DNA from: Paulinella micropora
Lineage: Eukaryota; Cercozoa; Imbricatea; Euglyphida
Direction of reading: 5' to 3'
Length of the DNA stretch: 44,980 bases
Assembly: GCA_009731375.1 (NCBI GenBank)
Contig: BJOX01000035.1
Location: forward strand, 75,625 to 120,604
The position numbers and the translations under genes were made by a program. A model generated the notes under the pieces. It worked only from the letters and a program-made list of their open reading frames with translations, was not told the DNA's origin and searched no databases. Position 1 is the first letter of the stretch. The number at the start of each line of letters is the position of its first letter. Positions 26,001-34,477 of the stretch are shown piece after piece.

Positions 26001-28493
26001 TAGGCGTTCGCGTAGTTCTTCAGCTTCCACACGTCCGGCAGGTGGGTAATAGTTGAGCGGTGGTCTCACGTTGTCGTTGAACAGTGGTTCTATTTCAGGT
26101 GTGTATGGTGCTGGAGGCGGTGAACGCTTCACATCGGACGGCGTGTCGGGTATGTTGAGTATGCGTTTCAGTTGCTTCTCCAGTTGTTCTCGCCATCTTT
26201 CGCCTGCTGCACCTACACCGTAGGGTTCGTGCTGTTCTTGTCCGGTCTCATCTGTTCCGCTTGGAGGTGGTGGGAGCATAGTCCATGGTGGGTCCGTCTC
26301 GTTGATTGTATACGCTTCGTCGAAGTTGGGTATGTCCGGCGTGGTAGCGGCGAGCGCAGCTAAGTTCGCATTCGGTGTCGAAGAGGTCACCTCGTAGTCT
26401 TCTTCGTTTTCCGTGAAGTTAAGGTGGGCGTGTGATTGTGCCATTGTGGCCGTCCTGGGGTCCACACGTCTCCCCCTCGTCGTAAATTCATCTAGGCTCA
26501 TCGCCATATCTACCATTGTGGGTGTGTCTATGAACAGTGGTGCGTGTGGTCCACCTTCACGGTAACGTAACAGATGTTGAAATGCGAGGTCGCCTAGCTC
26601 GGGCTGGTCCGTTGGTATGCCGAGTAGATCGTATCTCGTTCCCCTTTCTCGAAGTCGGTTGATGAGTGGATGCCGCTTGGCCATGTTGCAGAACTCTTTG
26701 TGTGCCGGCCAATCGGTCCTCTGATGATCGGTGTTGCAGTAGTAGACGAGTTGACATCCGCTGCAACGCTTCAGTTTCCCTTCTTGGTTGCCGCAGTAGG
26801 TGCAATCCCATCTAATGCTGCCGCGTCTGGTTTCGCGTATAGTCTTGCAGTCGACGCAGTCTGGTTTGGTTAGTGCCCAGTTCTCCGGGAGTAGTCGGAA
26901 GTCCTTCACGATGCTCCAGTAGGCCAGCTCATCGGTGGTAGGGTGACGAAAGCAATGATGTGCATCTGTCCAAGCGAAGGTGTATCGTCGTTCTGTTGGC
27001 TGTGAAACTCCAGGTACACGTCTGTATTGCACTGGTTGGCCGTAGGGTAATGCTTCGATGGCTTGTATGCGACTTATTGCGTCCTTGTTGTCCGTAGATG
27101 CATTCGCTGAAGTCGTCGTCGGGGCCAACGGGGTAAAGCACTCGGTCTGCAGGTTCGGTGGGATAGGTACCGTGAAACTTGAAATGGGCGATTCCTCATT
27201 GTATGCCATTGACGGGGTAGGCGGTGTTTCGCTCATCGAGGTGTCCTCTGCGCTGGTTGAACTCAACTGTCGCTGTCGATGTTCTCCGATGGGCGTTGAG
27301 GTAGGTTGCTCTTCTTGACGGTCTTGCTCTGATGTCGTCCTGTCTTCCGGTGCAGGTGAGCTCATAAAGCTCTGTGTTGGCACGCGCGGGGATTGTGTAG
27401 TTGTTTCCGGCGGTTGTTGCGGTGAACTACCTGGTTCACGTCGTGCTCGTCTCGGGCATCTTGTCCGCAGTACGATGTGCTCAATACCTGTTGAGCCGGG
27501 CGCGTCTTGAACTAGCAGCGATGGTAACATCCACGGATCCGTTCTTGGAAGGAAATAGTTGAGGGGTGTTCCAAGGGGGCACCAAGGTCGCGGCCAATGG
27601 GCAGGTGGGACAGGGAATCCTTGTGGGATCGCTCGAAATGCGTCCCGCATGCGCGTCCATTGAACGTAGGCACGTCTGTAGTCGTTCTCGTCCATGCGTT
27701 GTGTGATTGTCAGCGAGCTCCATGGGATGTCTGGGCGTCTCGTCGGGTCTTCCACGTAATCAGGGTGCGGTGCGGGCGATGCTTCAGTGGGGGTGGGAGG
27801 GTTATAGGTATCAGAAGTGGGTGTTAGAGGAGACAGTTGGATAGGTCCTGCTCTATTTCTGTACCTACTTCCCCTTTGTACGTAGGCTACTTCTTCTTGC
27901 GATGGTTCGTCCTCCTCTGGTCCGGGTCGTTCGTCGTCGGAGTCGGCGGAATGCATCAGCCATGTCTCGGGTGGGTCGCCTGTTGGATCATCGACGTCGT
28001 CCGTGGCTTCCACTTCGGTTGTCGCGTTGGCTTGTCCGCTCGATCGTTGAATCCGTCTTGTGTTGGTCTGTCTAGGTTGGCCTCCACGTCCTCGTTGATT
28101 CGGTCCTCCCCCTCGACCACCGCGACGTGTGTTCGAGTTTGGCTGCGTGGGTCGTCTGCGGACTGGGCATTCAGCCCCAGAGTGTTTCGGTCGGCCCTCG
28201 CAGACTCGTTTCATGCAGGTGGATCGACACTGGGCCGCAATGTGTCCTCGTCGGTTGCAGTTGAGACATCGGATGTCTTTGTTGATAGCAACGGGTGTGG
28301 CCGAAGTGAACAGGACTGTCGAGGACCTAGATGAGGCAGCAGAGAGTTGGTTAGCATGGTATGCTTGTAAGATGAGTGAACATATCTCATTACAACGTGG
28401 TTTGTCAGCATCAGCACGAGACCAATACATAGTTCCCCCTACATCCCTCATAGATAGAGAGTTTAAAGAGCAAGAATACGACTCTGAATTCAT
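23070..28493 (-). CDS. Copia Gag-Pol polyprotein with MYND-type zinc finger
   Basis: 1,807 residues. Zinc knuckle CLNCNRRGHIAAQC at 76-89, then a second Cys/His cluster CMKRVC...H...C (93-109), an Arg/Gly segment, and a long Pro/Thr/acidic region. A MYND-type zinc finger spans 564-602 (C564xxC567, C577xxC580, C586, H590, H598, C602; YYC and WPAHKEFC typical). An acidic region of about 350 residues follows. Protease VVDSACNRW has D960 in a D-S-A context. Integrase zinc site H1138/H1143/C1172/C1175; catalytic core D1204 (NIDFSGPF), D1269 (IRADGEF) and E1303 (NPFAERMNR). RT starts at about 1640 (HLDFSQAYSHADM, ALYGTPG) and is cut by a frameshift at the end of the ORF. Usual copia polyproteins have the protease soon after the zinc knuckle; here about 850 residues intervene. 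The ORF opens in the +1 frame relative to gag and overlaps it by 83 bp. Confidence 0.9.
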   Translation of the reverse strand: MNSESYSCSLNSLSMRDVGGTMYWSRADADKPRCNEICSLILQAYHANQLSAASSRSSTVLFTSATPVAINKDIRCLNCNRRGHIAAQCRSTCMKRVCEGRPKHSGAECPVRRRPTQPNSNTRRGGRGGGPNQRGRGGQPRQTNTRRIQRSSGQANATTEVEATDDVDDPTGDPPETWLMHSADSDDERPGPEEDEPSQEEVAYVQRGSRYRNRAGPIQLSPLTPTSDTYNPPTPTEASPAPHPDYVEDPTRRPDIPWSSLTITQRMDENDYRRAYVQWTRMRDAFRAIPQGFPVPPAHWPRPWCPLGTPLNYFLPRTDPWMLPSLLVQDAPGSTGIEHIVLRTRCPRRARREPGSSPQQPPETTTQSPRVPTQSFMSSPAPEDRTTSEQDRQEEQPTSTPIGEHRQRQLSSTSAEDTSMSETPPTPSMAYNEESPISSFTVPIPPNLQTECFTPLAPTTTSANASTDNKDAISRIQAIEALPYGQPVQYRRVPGVSQPTERRYTFAWTDAHHCFRHPTTDELAYWSIVKDFRLLPENWALTKPDCVDCKTIRETRRGSIRWDCTYCGNQEGKLKRCSGCQLVYYCNTDHQRTDWPAHKEFCNMAKRHPLINRLRERGTRYDLLGIPTDQPELGDLAFQHLLRYREGGPHAPLFIDTPTMVDMAMSLDEFTTRGRRVDPRTATMAQSHAHLNFTENEEDYEVTSSTPNANLAALAATTPDIPNFDEAYTINETDPPWTMLPPPPSGTDETGQEQHEPYGVGAAGERWREQLEKQLKRILNIPDTPSDVKRSPPPAPYTPEIEPLFNDNVRPPLNYYPPAGRVEAEELRERLRRHDYSHTFEFVLMADVFDELEAIRDPKEDTTDVATIPDEDATDDIDDPELDDPEHENYLYPPALDFANVREWQYYVNRHPELEYLEFKNMDEYNRWMQETMDLERAELKRPMVNYVLMADGNPPDVVDSACNRWLFHEKAPIDPKSIREEKPAFLNNISGKTLPVRTRATATPTWLNGYGQSVKQSFPNSLISPSLPFNLVPTPRLDHDMHKTIIHQNGQVFIYDKPITLDKKNILARGRLNSHLLYELDKPGMTPLDPHQRYIPYRYKQREQLSLAATIDNLPDLALWSVNPLPSHAPYDPMILHRALMHANPLIMNEFAKSVGRRIAGKDWMRLVRACHGCNRGKPNKPPMYRGNYLDLEYKQGEALNIDFSGPFPVMSRYGNYYRGGVTCSRSKFACDLYTPTREAKLYMPHLTRIFAFFERQSGNKLKQIRADGEFVSKVLKDYTDKHGIILKTTTRNEPNMNPFAERMNRTDDTRALAAQLDAGLPNTFWEDTHKATLAIRMVTPLCRGKDKGKSPWELLMGRKPVQSFVQPFGCLAWVKMETTKAQPVAVPGTLIGYNIFRRVYKILIHDTKQTATVEKRNVRFDTMTRGYTCKIPARPWQPLLVSHNITSSTSPPTTSIPSTQSVQWKNEDQLPQFQDSNTPSGWWPTNQLPHSSQNTLDTLDDDTTTPHTTKATSSLYVQPSPYFGSLHPPPNAFAPTPATTVAQEKKTNTAPRQTTQHNRATSNPAQHSSSAPQFPLPDRWSSNKGIPQTWDGAAITSTNIVAGPRLRKQTPANHPTHIAHIIVAHEFEEEEEEALGQDSYCLFTRVLHIPQKTIKSHPQVHAAQLAELQGLFECKALQWVPRAAAITVHTTFVDAIKTDESTGQEKYKSRLVALGNRMKEYIHYNPYECSSPTAQPMFLLLLVSYAAFNDLMISHLDFSQAYSHADMKDIAFAFPPKGYENKSDPSMILLLKKALYGTPGRAKVV
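26688..26804 (-). other. MYND zinc-finger domain inside copia polyprotein
   Basis: Codes for residues 564-602 of the polyprotein. Seven Cys/His positions fit MYND spacing, with His in place of the sixth Cys. MYND fingers are protein-protein interaction modules of nuclear and chromatin proteins in eukaryotes. Their role in a retroelement polyprotein is unknown to me. Confidence 0.8.
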
Positions 28494-29289
28494 CAGGTAG
28501 AGGCACTCTTCTTGACTGTAGGCGCTCGAAGCGTTGGGTCAAGAGCTCCATCCATGTTGGTAGGCAATTGCTTGACTTCAGCTTTGTCTCGAACAGCTGC
28601 ATTAGTAGGCGAGCGATGGAAACCGATCCTTTGCTGCCGAATCGCTCGCAGATCGCTGTCCAGATCACCGCTGGGTTGGTTCCTGCTCGTTGGACGGTCA
28701 GTAGAGCTGTCGACTCTTGGCATGCTTCCACAAGGAAGCAGCGGACATGGATCTGTGCTTTGATGTAGTCTGCTTGGCTGAAAAGTGTATCCAGGTCAGT
28801 TGGTACGTTGATAGTAGGCAAGAGGGCGGGTGCTTGGCTACCTGAGGACGGGTTGGTCGAGGATGGGCTGCTTGAGGACGAGCTGGTCAGTGATGACGAG
28901 CTGCTCGATGATGAGTCGCCACGTCTCGATCCGTATGCTTCATCGTCTTCGTCGTCATCGCTCCTCCTTCTCGACTGTCTTGCTGTCGAGGTGTCTTGCT
29001 GTCGTGCTGACAGTCCAGATCCAGTAATGTTGTTAGGGGCGGGGTGGGTGGGTCTTAGTCCAGTAGTTCTGGTACTTGCGTAGATTGTAGCAATCTCTTG
29101 TACCGAGTAGGGCGATTCTTGGTCTTCCAGAAGTAATATGTAGCGTGCGTCCACGCCCAATAAAAAAGCGAAAAATTGGAATTTCCAAAGGTCAAATTCA
29201 TCGATGGGTCTTTTCGGGAATTTCGGTAGCTTGAGTTGGTAACGGGGCGCATCCAAGGCTCCATAACCAGTAAGTACACTAGTAGACAT
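28411..29289 (-). CDS. Copia gag N-terminal ORF
   Basis: 292 residues, of which the last approximately 18 are probably out-of-frame. The ATG (29289) and the first seven codons lie within the 5' LTR. The protein starts with a PKRPIDEFDLWKFQFFAFLLG segment typical of copia-type gag, then an acidic/Ser-rich linker (SSSSSSSSLTSSSSSS). The capsid-like domain contains IKAQIHVRCFLVEACQEST, IWTAICERFG and IARLLMQLFETKL, ending at PLPDEF. The downstream gag sequence (NSLSMRDVGGTMYW onward, then the zinc knuckle) is in the +1 frame, so gag is split between two ORFs around 28461-28467 (TTTAAAC on the minus strand). Confidence 0.85.
   Translation of the reverse strand: MSTSVLTGYGALDAPRYQLKLPKFPKRPIDEFDLWKFQFFAFLLGVDARYILLLEDQESPYSVQEIATIYASTRTTGLRPTHPAPNNITGSGLSARQQDTSTARQSRRRSDDDEDDEAYGSRRGDSSSSSSSSLTSSSSSSPSSTNPSSGSQAPALLPTINVPTDLDTLFSQADYIKAQIHVRCFLVEACQESTALLTVQRAGTNPAVIWTAICERFGSKGSVSIARLLMQLFETKLKSSNCLPTWMELLTQRFERLQSRRVPLPDEFRVVFLLFKLSIYEGCRGNYVLVSC
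28461..28467 (-). promoter_or_regulatory. Candidate +1 frameshift site within gag
   Basis: TTTAAAC occurs where the gag frame (TTT AAA CTC) must move to the frame reading TTA AAC TCT. The geometry is +1 and not the -1 for which this heptamer is known, so it may equally mark a simple indel. Confidence 0.3.
29256..29269 (-). promoter_or_regulatory. Copia primer-binding site
   Basis: Minus strand: TGGTTATGGAGCC begins with the last base of the 5' LTR. The leading TGG complements a tRNA CCA end, and the rest partly resembles the initiator-tRNA-Met site TGGTATCAGAGC. The same bases are codons of gag. Confidence 0.5.
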
Positions 29290-29664
29290 TAGTCTCCGGA
29301 TACTTGAATAATCGTTTGCGCTGAGGCACTTTGATCAAAGGTTGAAGGAACAATAATGAATTTAATCAATGGTTAGAAACCAATGACTGAAACTCAATCT
29401 AATTTACCATAAATTTATAGTGAAATAAATACCACAAATTTATATACTGATCTTGTGGTCAGAAATTCAAGTGATGATTCAGTATGGGCCAATCTATACT
29501 AACTGGCAACTAATTGTGAATAACGGTAATATCAACGTAACGAATAATAATTATGATACGAAATATGAAAATGGTAATGAATATGATCCGGTCAAATATA
29601 AATGTTATGTCGTGAAATTGACCATAAAAGGTAACAATATATTTAGTAAATATTATTGCTTACT
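29269..29664 (-). repeat. Copia 5' LTR (396 bp)
   Basis: Partner of 21332-21727, identical except at 29367. It contains the gag start codon near its downstream end. Termini AGTAAG...CTTACT. Confidence 0.95.
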
Positions 29665-29669
29665 GGGTA
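29665..29669. repeat. Target-site duplication GGGTA (right)
   Basis: Matches 21327-21331. The gypsy-1 RT reading frame resumes on either side: LPVRGLP to the right, HYRERFAGWHYLSTIDM to the left. Confidence 0.93.
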
Positions 29670-30300
29670 GACCTCGCACAGGCAGTTGGAGGTTGTCGTT
29701 GGCTGCGCGGTAGTCGTAGAAATTCCGTATGTCGCGGATAACTTCTTTGGCTAAGTCTTCGAACTTTCCTACAGGGCAGGCTCGACTAGCCCAGGCGCAG
29801 TTGGCGGAGGCCATGGACCAGAGGCCGGAGGTAAGGACGTCTATTGCCCATCCTTGAGGTACGTATCGCCGAAGTCCAGTTCGGAAATTGGACCGCGATT
29901 GGTTTGGCTCCTGGTTTGAGAATGAGTGACACAACAGTATGGTTGAAGACACCTGCTTTGTCCTGAAAGACATCGTCGAAATCTCCGAGGAGTCGTTGTT
30001 GTTCTGCAGTGAGGTCGGGGTGGACGACTTCAGGTGCGTATTTGTGCGCAGGCGGCGCGGTGAGTTTGGAGGCCTGTTTGTCTAGAAAGTCGCGGCAAAG
30101 TCTCTCAGAGATGAGAAGCCACGGGGTGAGTATTGTACCACTGACCGTAGTTGCCATGCAGTAAAGCATGCACGGGTCCGAGCATGTTGCAGCGAAGCCC
30201 GCCATGGCGGGGTCGAAGTATGGAGCGTCTTCCACTGCAAGAACTGTGACTTCTCTGTGGGGACGGGCCATGTAGGAAGGGTCAGGTGGTAGCAATAGGG
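29670..30300 (-). pseudogene. Gypsy-1 copy 2 reverse transcriptase, N-terminal part
   Basis: Minus-strand segment with the typical start of a Ty3/gypsy RT: LTAEQQRLLGDFDDVFQDK, then VVSLILKPGAKPIAVQF, and after a frame change GKFEDLAKEVIRDI, YDYRAANDNLQLPVRGLP. It ends at the copia target duplication and continues at 21326. Upstream it is joined to a long linker region. Confidence 0.8.
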
Positions 30301-33300
30301 CGGTATCTGGAGAGTGCTCCAGATTTGGTGGTCACGCCCGACCCTGTTTGGTATTCAATCGGTCTTGCAGTCCGGTACCAGGCCGAGCAAACATGTAGAA
30401 GTGGGGGCGCTGTGTCGGAGCTGCAAAACGATGCTGTGGGCGCGGAGGTGGCATGCGACGTGGGCTATGGGAGCGCCGGAAGGCTGTCGGGCCAGAATTG
30501 GCGGGGCGGCCTTGTTGGTCGGTCCGATACGCCCGGTTGGATCGGTGCTTGCCATCGTCGGCCGGCGGATTGTGGGCCCGCTTGGCGCGTTAAGCATGTT
30601 TGCGATTCTTCTTGTAGCAAGGGCGGCCACCAAGACTACTGTTGAATGCTGGTCGAGCTGGTTTCGGTTTGGGCTTGTGTGCCCCGGTAGCGCCAGTCGT
30701 GTAGATGCGAAGGCAATCGCCGTAGCCGCACTAACACCACGGTTGAGGGTCCGATCGATGTGAAGCGCTTGCCATGCAAAGATGCCGTCTGAAACATCGT
30801 AGGCGAACCGATTGCAGTTAAGTGATGGCATGGTATCTATTGAATACCTAACAGGATCCACACTATATTTCCCCTTGTAAACTAATTCAGCGAGCATCTG
30901 CCAGACGCGCTCCTTATCTTCGACGTTTGCCACACCGTTGATGGCTCCTGATGCGTAAAAGAAGGCGCGGTCCAGAGAGTAAGGGATGACGAGGCCGCAG
31001 TTGCTGAATAGTTGAGCTCATGTAGAATCTCCTGTCGGACTGAGGTGCGCAGGCTGGGTTGAAAGTGGAGAGCTGAAACGTTGGCTGCGTGGGCCGATCG
31101 GAGGGCTTACTACCTGCGCAGTGCTTTGCTATGCAAATACACCATGGTAAGTGGGGTATGAGGCAAGCTTTTCGTGAGGCTCGGAAGGCGACGAGGCCAT
31201 CGGGAAGATCTTGTCGGGTACCAACGTCGAAGTCTGGTTCGTATTGGAGGAGAGGCGTACCCGTGCGTTGTCCGATATTGATCCAATGGGCCATCTTGTG
31301 CCAGAGATGGCGTTGCCAATCCGGGTCAAGCTTGTCCGAAAGATATGCTGTAGCGGCGTTGAGTCCGCCAGAGGAGACGCAGCAGATCCATTCCATGAGC
31401 GCAAGATGATTGAGCTGTTTCAAAATCTTGAGGCGCATGTCCGTACGTAGGTCAGGGTTGATGGCTACTACAGTAAGGCGGAACATACCTGGGTAGATCG
31501 GCTGTGGAGCCGGTTCAAGCGGAGGCCATTCTGCTTGTTGTCTTGCTCGCGACCGTAGGTGCATGGAGTGAGTCGGCGGAGATGTTGTCGCCGTTGAGGA
31601 AGAAGACGATGATGACGATGGTGCGGCCGTAGGTGGCTGGCTACCTGCCGGGCCGGGCGAATCCGGTTTGGCTTTGTCGTCGTCACTGTCGTCTCGTCTC
31701 GGGTGCGGAGTCGAAGGCTAGTTCTACAACCTGTCTTTGGGACTCTGGGTGTAGTAGGTGCAGGCGATGTGCTTGCGGTGTTCTGGGCGATGGGTCCCGA
31801 AGCGGAGGCTGGTCCTGGGGTGCTGGTGGGAGCCGGGCCCGAGCTAGAGCTCGAACTGATAGAGCTAGCGTTGAAGCCAGAACGTGCGGCCAACTGTGTG
31901 TAGTCCGCGTCTGAGTCGACGTCGATCGGGCGTGCGCTGGATCCCAGTGCTCCATGCTGATCGGCGGTTACTGGGCAAAATCCCGGGTCGATGAACCCAC
32001 CGAAGGGGTAGCCGATGCGGTAGTGTCCGCGTGTTTCCAACGGGCTTAGCGTCTTAATGTGAAGGGGAAGGTTCTACAGATTCCCATTGAATTTCATTAG
32101 CTGGGCGGGATCTGGTAAGTCCCACGCTCGTCGTCTGCAGTGCGCAGCAACGCTCGTTCCACTCGCGGATGAGTCCACATTTCGCCTGTTGGCTGATGTC
32201 TTGCCACGACATTGCTGTTGTCAGGCCACAAACCTTGGCTGGTGATCACTTGTTCTGGGATCCAATGCTAAGTCAAGGTGTAAGCATTTTGGGTGAGTAC
32301 CGGCGACGCAGACGGAGGCTATCGTCGGGAAGTAATTGGCGTATACCTCCTTGACAATCCACAGGTCTCCATCCATGCCAGGGGAGCTTCCGGTAGGGCG
32401 CGTAGGGTCGATAATGGGCTTAGCCATATGTCTGGCACTGCCAGGACCGGACGGTAGTTTTTCGGGTTGAGCCGGGCCCAGTTGTCGGGCAGCCACCGGA
32501 GTGGTGGACTCGTGTTGTCGGAGTTGTATAAGGTTGCCGATGGCGTCACGGTCAGCTGGTGTCATCGGCTGAGGTTCAAATCCTCTGAGCGAGCGGAGGG
32601 AGAACTCATCCAGGCTCCCGCGTCCGACGATGGGGGACAAGTTGGCACCAGTGGCGGGTATGGAGGCCCTCCTCGGCCTGTCGCGCAGGCGGCCGCTGAT
32701 GCAGTGAACACTCCTAGTCGAGGATGGCCTGTTGGCGCGGGCCCCGAGCAGGGAGAGGACGGGTGGTCATCTGCAGCCTTCTCCTCTTGACCCGATGTCG
32801 ATCTGCCAGTTCGACGTGCGTCCGGCTGGGTCGGCAGCTGGGGTACCGGAGTCGATGGGGCCTGTTTGAGTTCGCGGACAAAGCCCTGACTTATTGTTTG
32901 CACAGGCAAACAGTCTGCAACGTCAATCGTAGGCTCCGTCGTTCCTCGTGATGATGAGGATGATGATGACGACGATGAAGACGAAGCCAAATATGGTCCA
33001 ATCGATGAGGGGGGCGCAGTAGCGGCGCCGCGGATGGCGAAGCCAAAATCGAAACGAATGATGACGACGATGATGACGATGATGACGATGATGACGCGTA
33101 GTTTAGGGAACGTCGCGTCGACAAGGACCTGCCTCGGGATTGAGCGAGCTGTTGTCGCACCAGTTCGTCCTTCTTCTTCCAGGCTGAAGTCAACCAGAAT
33201 TCTAATGAAGGCGTTTGTGCCACTTGCGAGGAAGGTGTGGACCTCCATTCATGAGTGGAGAAGCCCGTGCTAGGGGTAGCAGTCGCGGTAGCCGAAGGGG

Positions 33301-33780
33301 CCGGTGACTCCTCTGAGCTTGGGGATGCTTCCAACTTTCGTCGTTTGCAGGACGGTGGCGGAGTGCGTTTGCCTTCCAGGTGTCGTCCACGATGGCGTGT
33401 GGTGACGTGTTGCGACTGCGCGCACGAAGGGTGGCTGGCATGGTCTTCGTCACCTTGTTCGCTTGCCGACTCGACTTCAACGTCTTCGACTTCCTCTTCG
33501 TTTTGTTCGTCGGCCTCCTCGTCATCTTCCTCGTCATCCTCTTCTAGGTTTTTAACATGGCCGTCGCTAGGCGATGGCTTGCTCATCATGAACAGGTTAA
33601 CGTGGCGACCGTAGAGGTTAGCGTTCGAGGTGGACAGGAGGTCATGCGAAGTCGAAGGGGGTTGTAGGTTGGGACGGCGGTCGATGATTTTATTGATCTT
33701 AGCTATTGGGTAGGACGTTTCCTTTGCCAACGTGGTAGGGCGGAAGTCGTAGCTGACCGTGGCCAATCGCAGAACTCCTG
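30301..33780 (-). pseudogene. Gypsy-1 copy 2 protease-RT linker region
   Basis: About 3.5 kb of minus-strand coding remnants between the protease and RT. It opens with LATVSYDFRPTTLAKETSYP and LLSTSNANLYGRHVNLFMM, which match copy 1 directly after the protease. An acidic run (EEDDEEDDEEADEQNEEEV), a basic/Pro segment, poly-Ser and a His-rich stretch follow. Further on are blocks of ordinary composition (MTPADRDAIGNLIQLRQ; ETRGHYRIGYPFGGFIDPGF; LKQLNHLALMEWICC, LDPDWQRHLWHKMAHW; VEDKERVWQMLAELVYKGKY). The frame changes repeatedly. I do not recognise these blocks; the helical ones might be capsid-like. The usual protease-RT spacing in Ty3/gypsy is far shorter. Confidence 0.5.
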
Positions 33781-33782
33781 TA

Positions 33783-34475
33783 ATGGCGACTCTACCTCCG
33801 GACGGATGCTAGCCAGATCGGCATTGGCGGCGCCCTTCACAAAGGCCCAGAGCCCAGCGCTCCGGTTATTCAGTACTTCTCCCAGAAGGTCATAGACACG
33901 CAGACACGATGGGCGACCTACATCGGTGAAGCCTACGGAGTCATCTACGGTATCCAACAATGCCGCTACTACATCGACGCCAGCGATCACGAACTCACCA
34001 TCGTTACCGACCATCGGCCCCTCTTATGGTTATGGCACGCTCACAGCCCCATGGTTGTCAACTGGGTCCTGGAGAACCTTCAAACGATCCGATTCAAGGT
34101 CGAATACCTCCCCGGTAAACAGAATCAACTCCCCGACGGTCTGTCACGTGTTCCCTGCATCGCCCCCGGCCAGCCCACTCTGATTGTCGAAGCCGAGATG
34201 ACCCTTCAGCTCTTATCCACCATTCTGGCACCCCGAGCAGGCTCTACCCTCTGGTTAGCTGTCGAACGTACGCACGCGGCCCTGGATACCCGTCTCAAGC
34301 CTCTCTCTTGTCGGATCCTCCGCGGCGGCCCCACTCTACGCAGCATTCAAGCCCCATGGGACTTGGCCATCTTCATTCCCTCCGCGGAACGCTCCCCGAT
34401 GGTTGCCCGCGATATGTTCGCTCTTCGAAAACCATTCGCCCTGCTCATGCCTCAGGACTTGGTCCACTGCGTTCC
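33783..34475 (+). pseudogene. Gypsy-1 copy 2 RNase H
   Basis: Plus strand. LYLRTDASQIGIGGALH (first catalytic Asp), VIQYFSQKV, WATYIGEAYGVIYGIQQ (Glu), LTIVTDHRPLLWLWH (Asp), FKVEYLPGKQNQLPDGLSR: the full run of Ty3/gypsy RNase H motifs. It begins abruptly at the inversion breakpoint, with no RT upstream on this strand. The frame shifts near 34478 into the integrase frame. Confidence 0.88.
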
Positions 34476-34477
34476 CG

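Larger units (their letters stand above)
21332..29664 (-). mobile_element. Ty1/copia LTR retrotransposon nested in gypsy-1
   Basis: 8,333 bp, minus strand. Order in reading direction: 5' LTR 29269-29664, primer site, gag, pol (protease, integrase, RT, RNase H), polypurine tract 21728-21739, 3' LTR 21332-21727. Integrase before RT makes it Ty1/copia. The near-identical LTRs and exact 5-bp target duplication indicate a recent insertion into the gypsy-1 RT region. The pol 3' third is broken by two frameshifts and a stop, so this copy cannot encode an intact RT/RNase H as assembled. Confidence 0.95.

Noticed and set aside
26688-26804. Host MYND gene captured as a separate exon
   Set aside because: The domain is in the same uninterrupted frame as integrase and the zinc knuckle, with no splice signals needed.
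33034-33614. Plus-strand Met/Thr and Ser-rich frames
   Set aside because: They are antisense shadows of the His-rich and acidic runs of the gypsy-1 linker.
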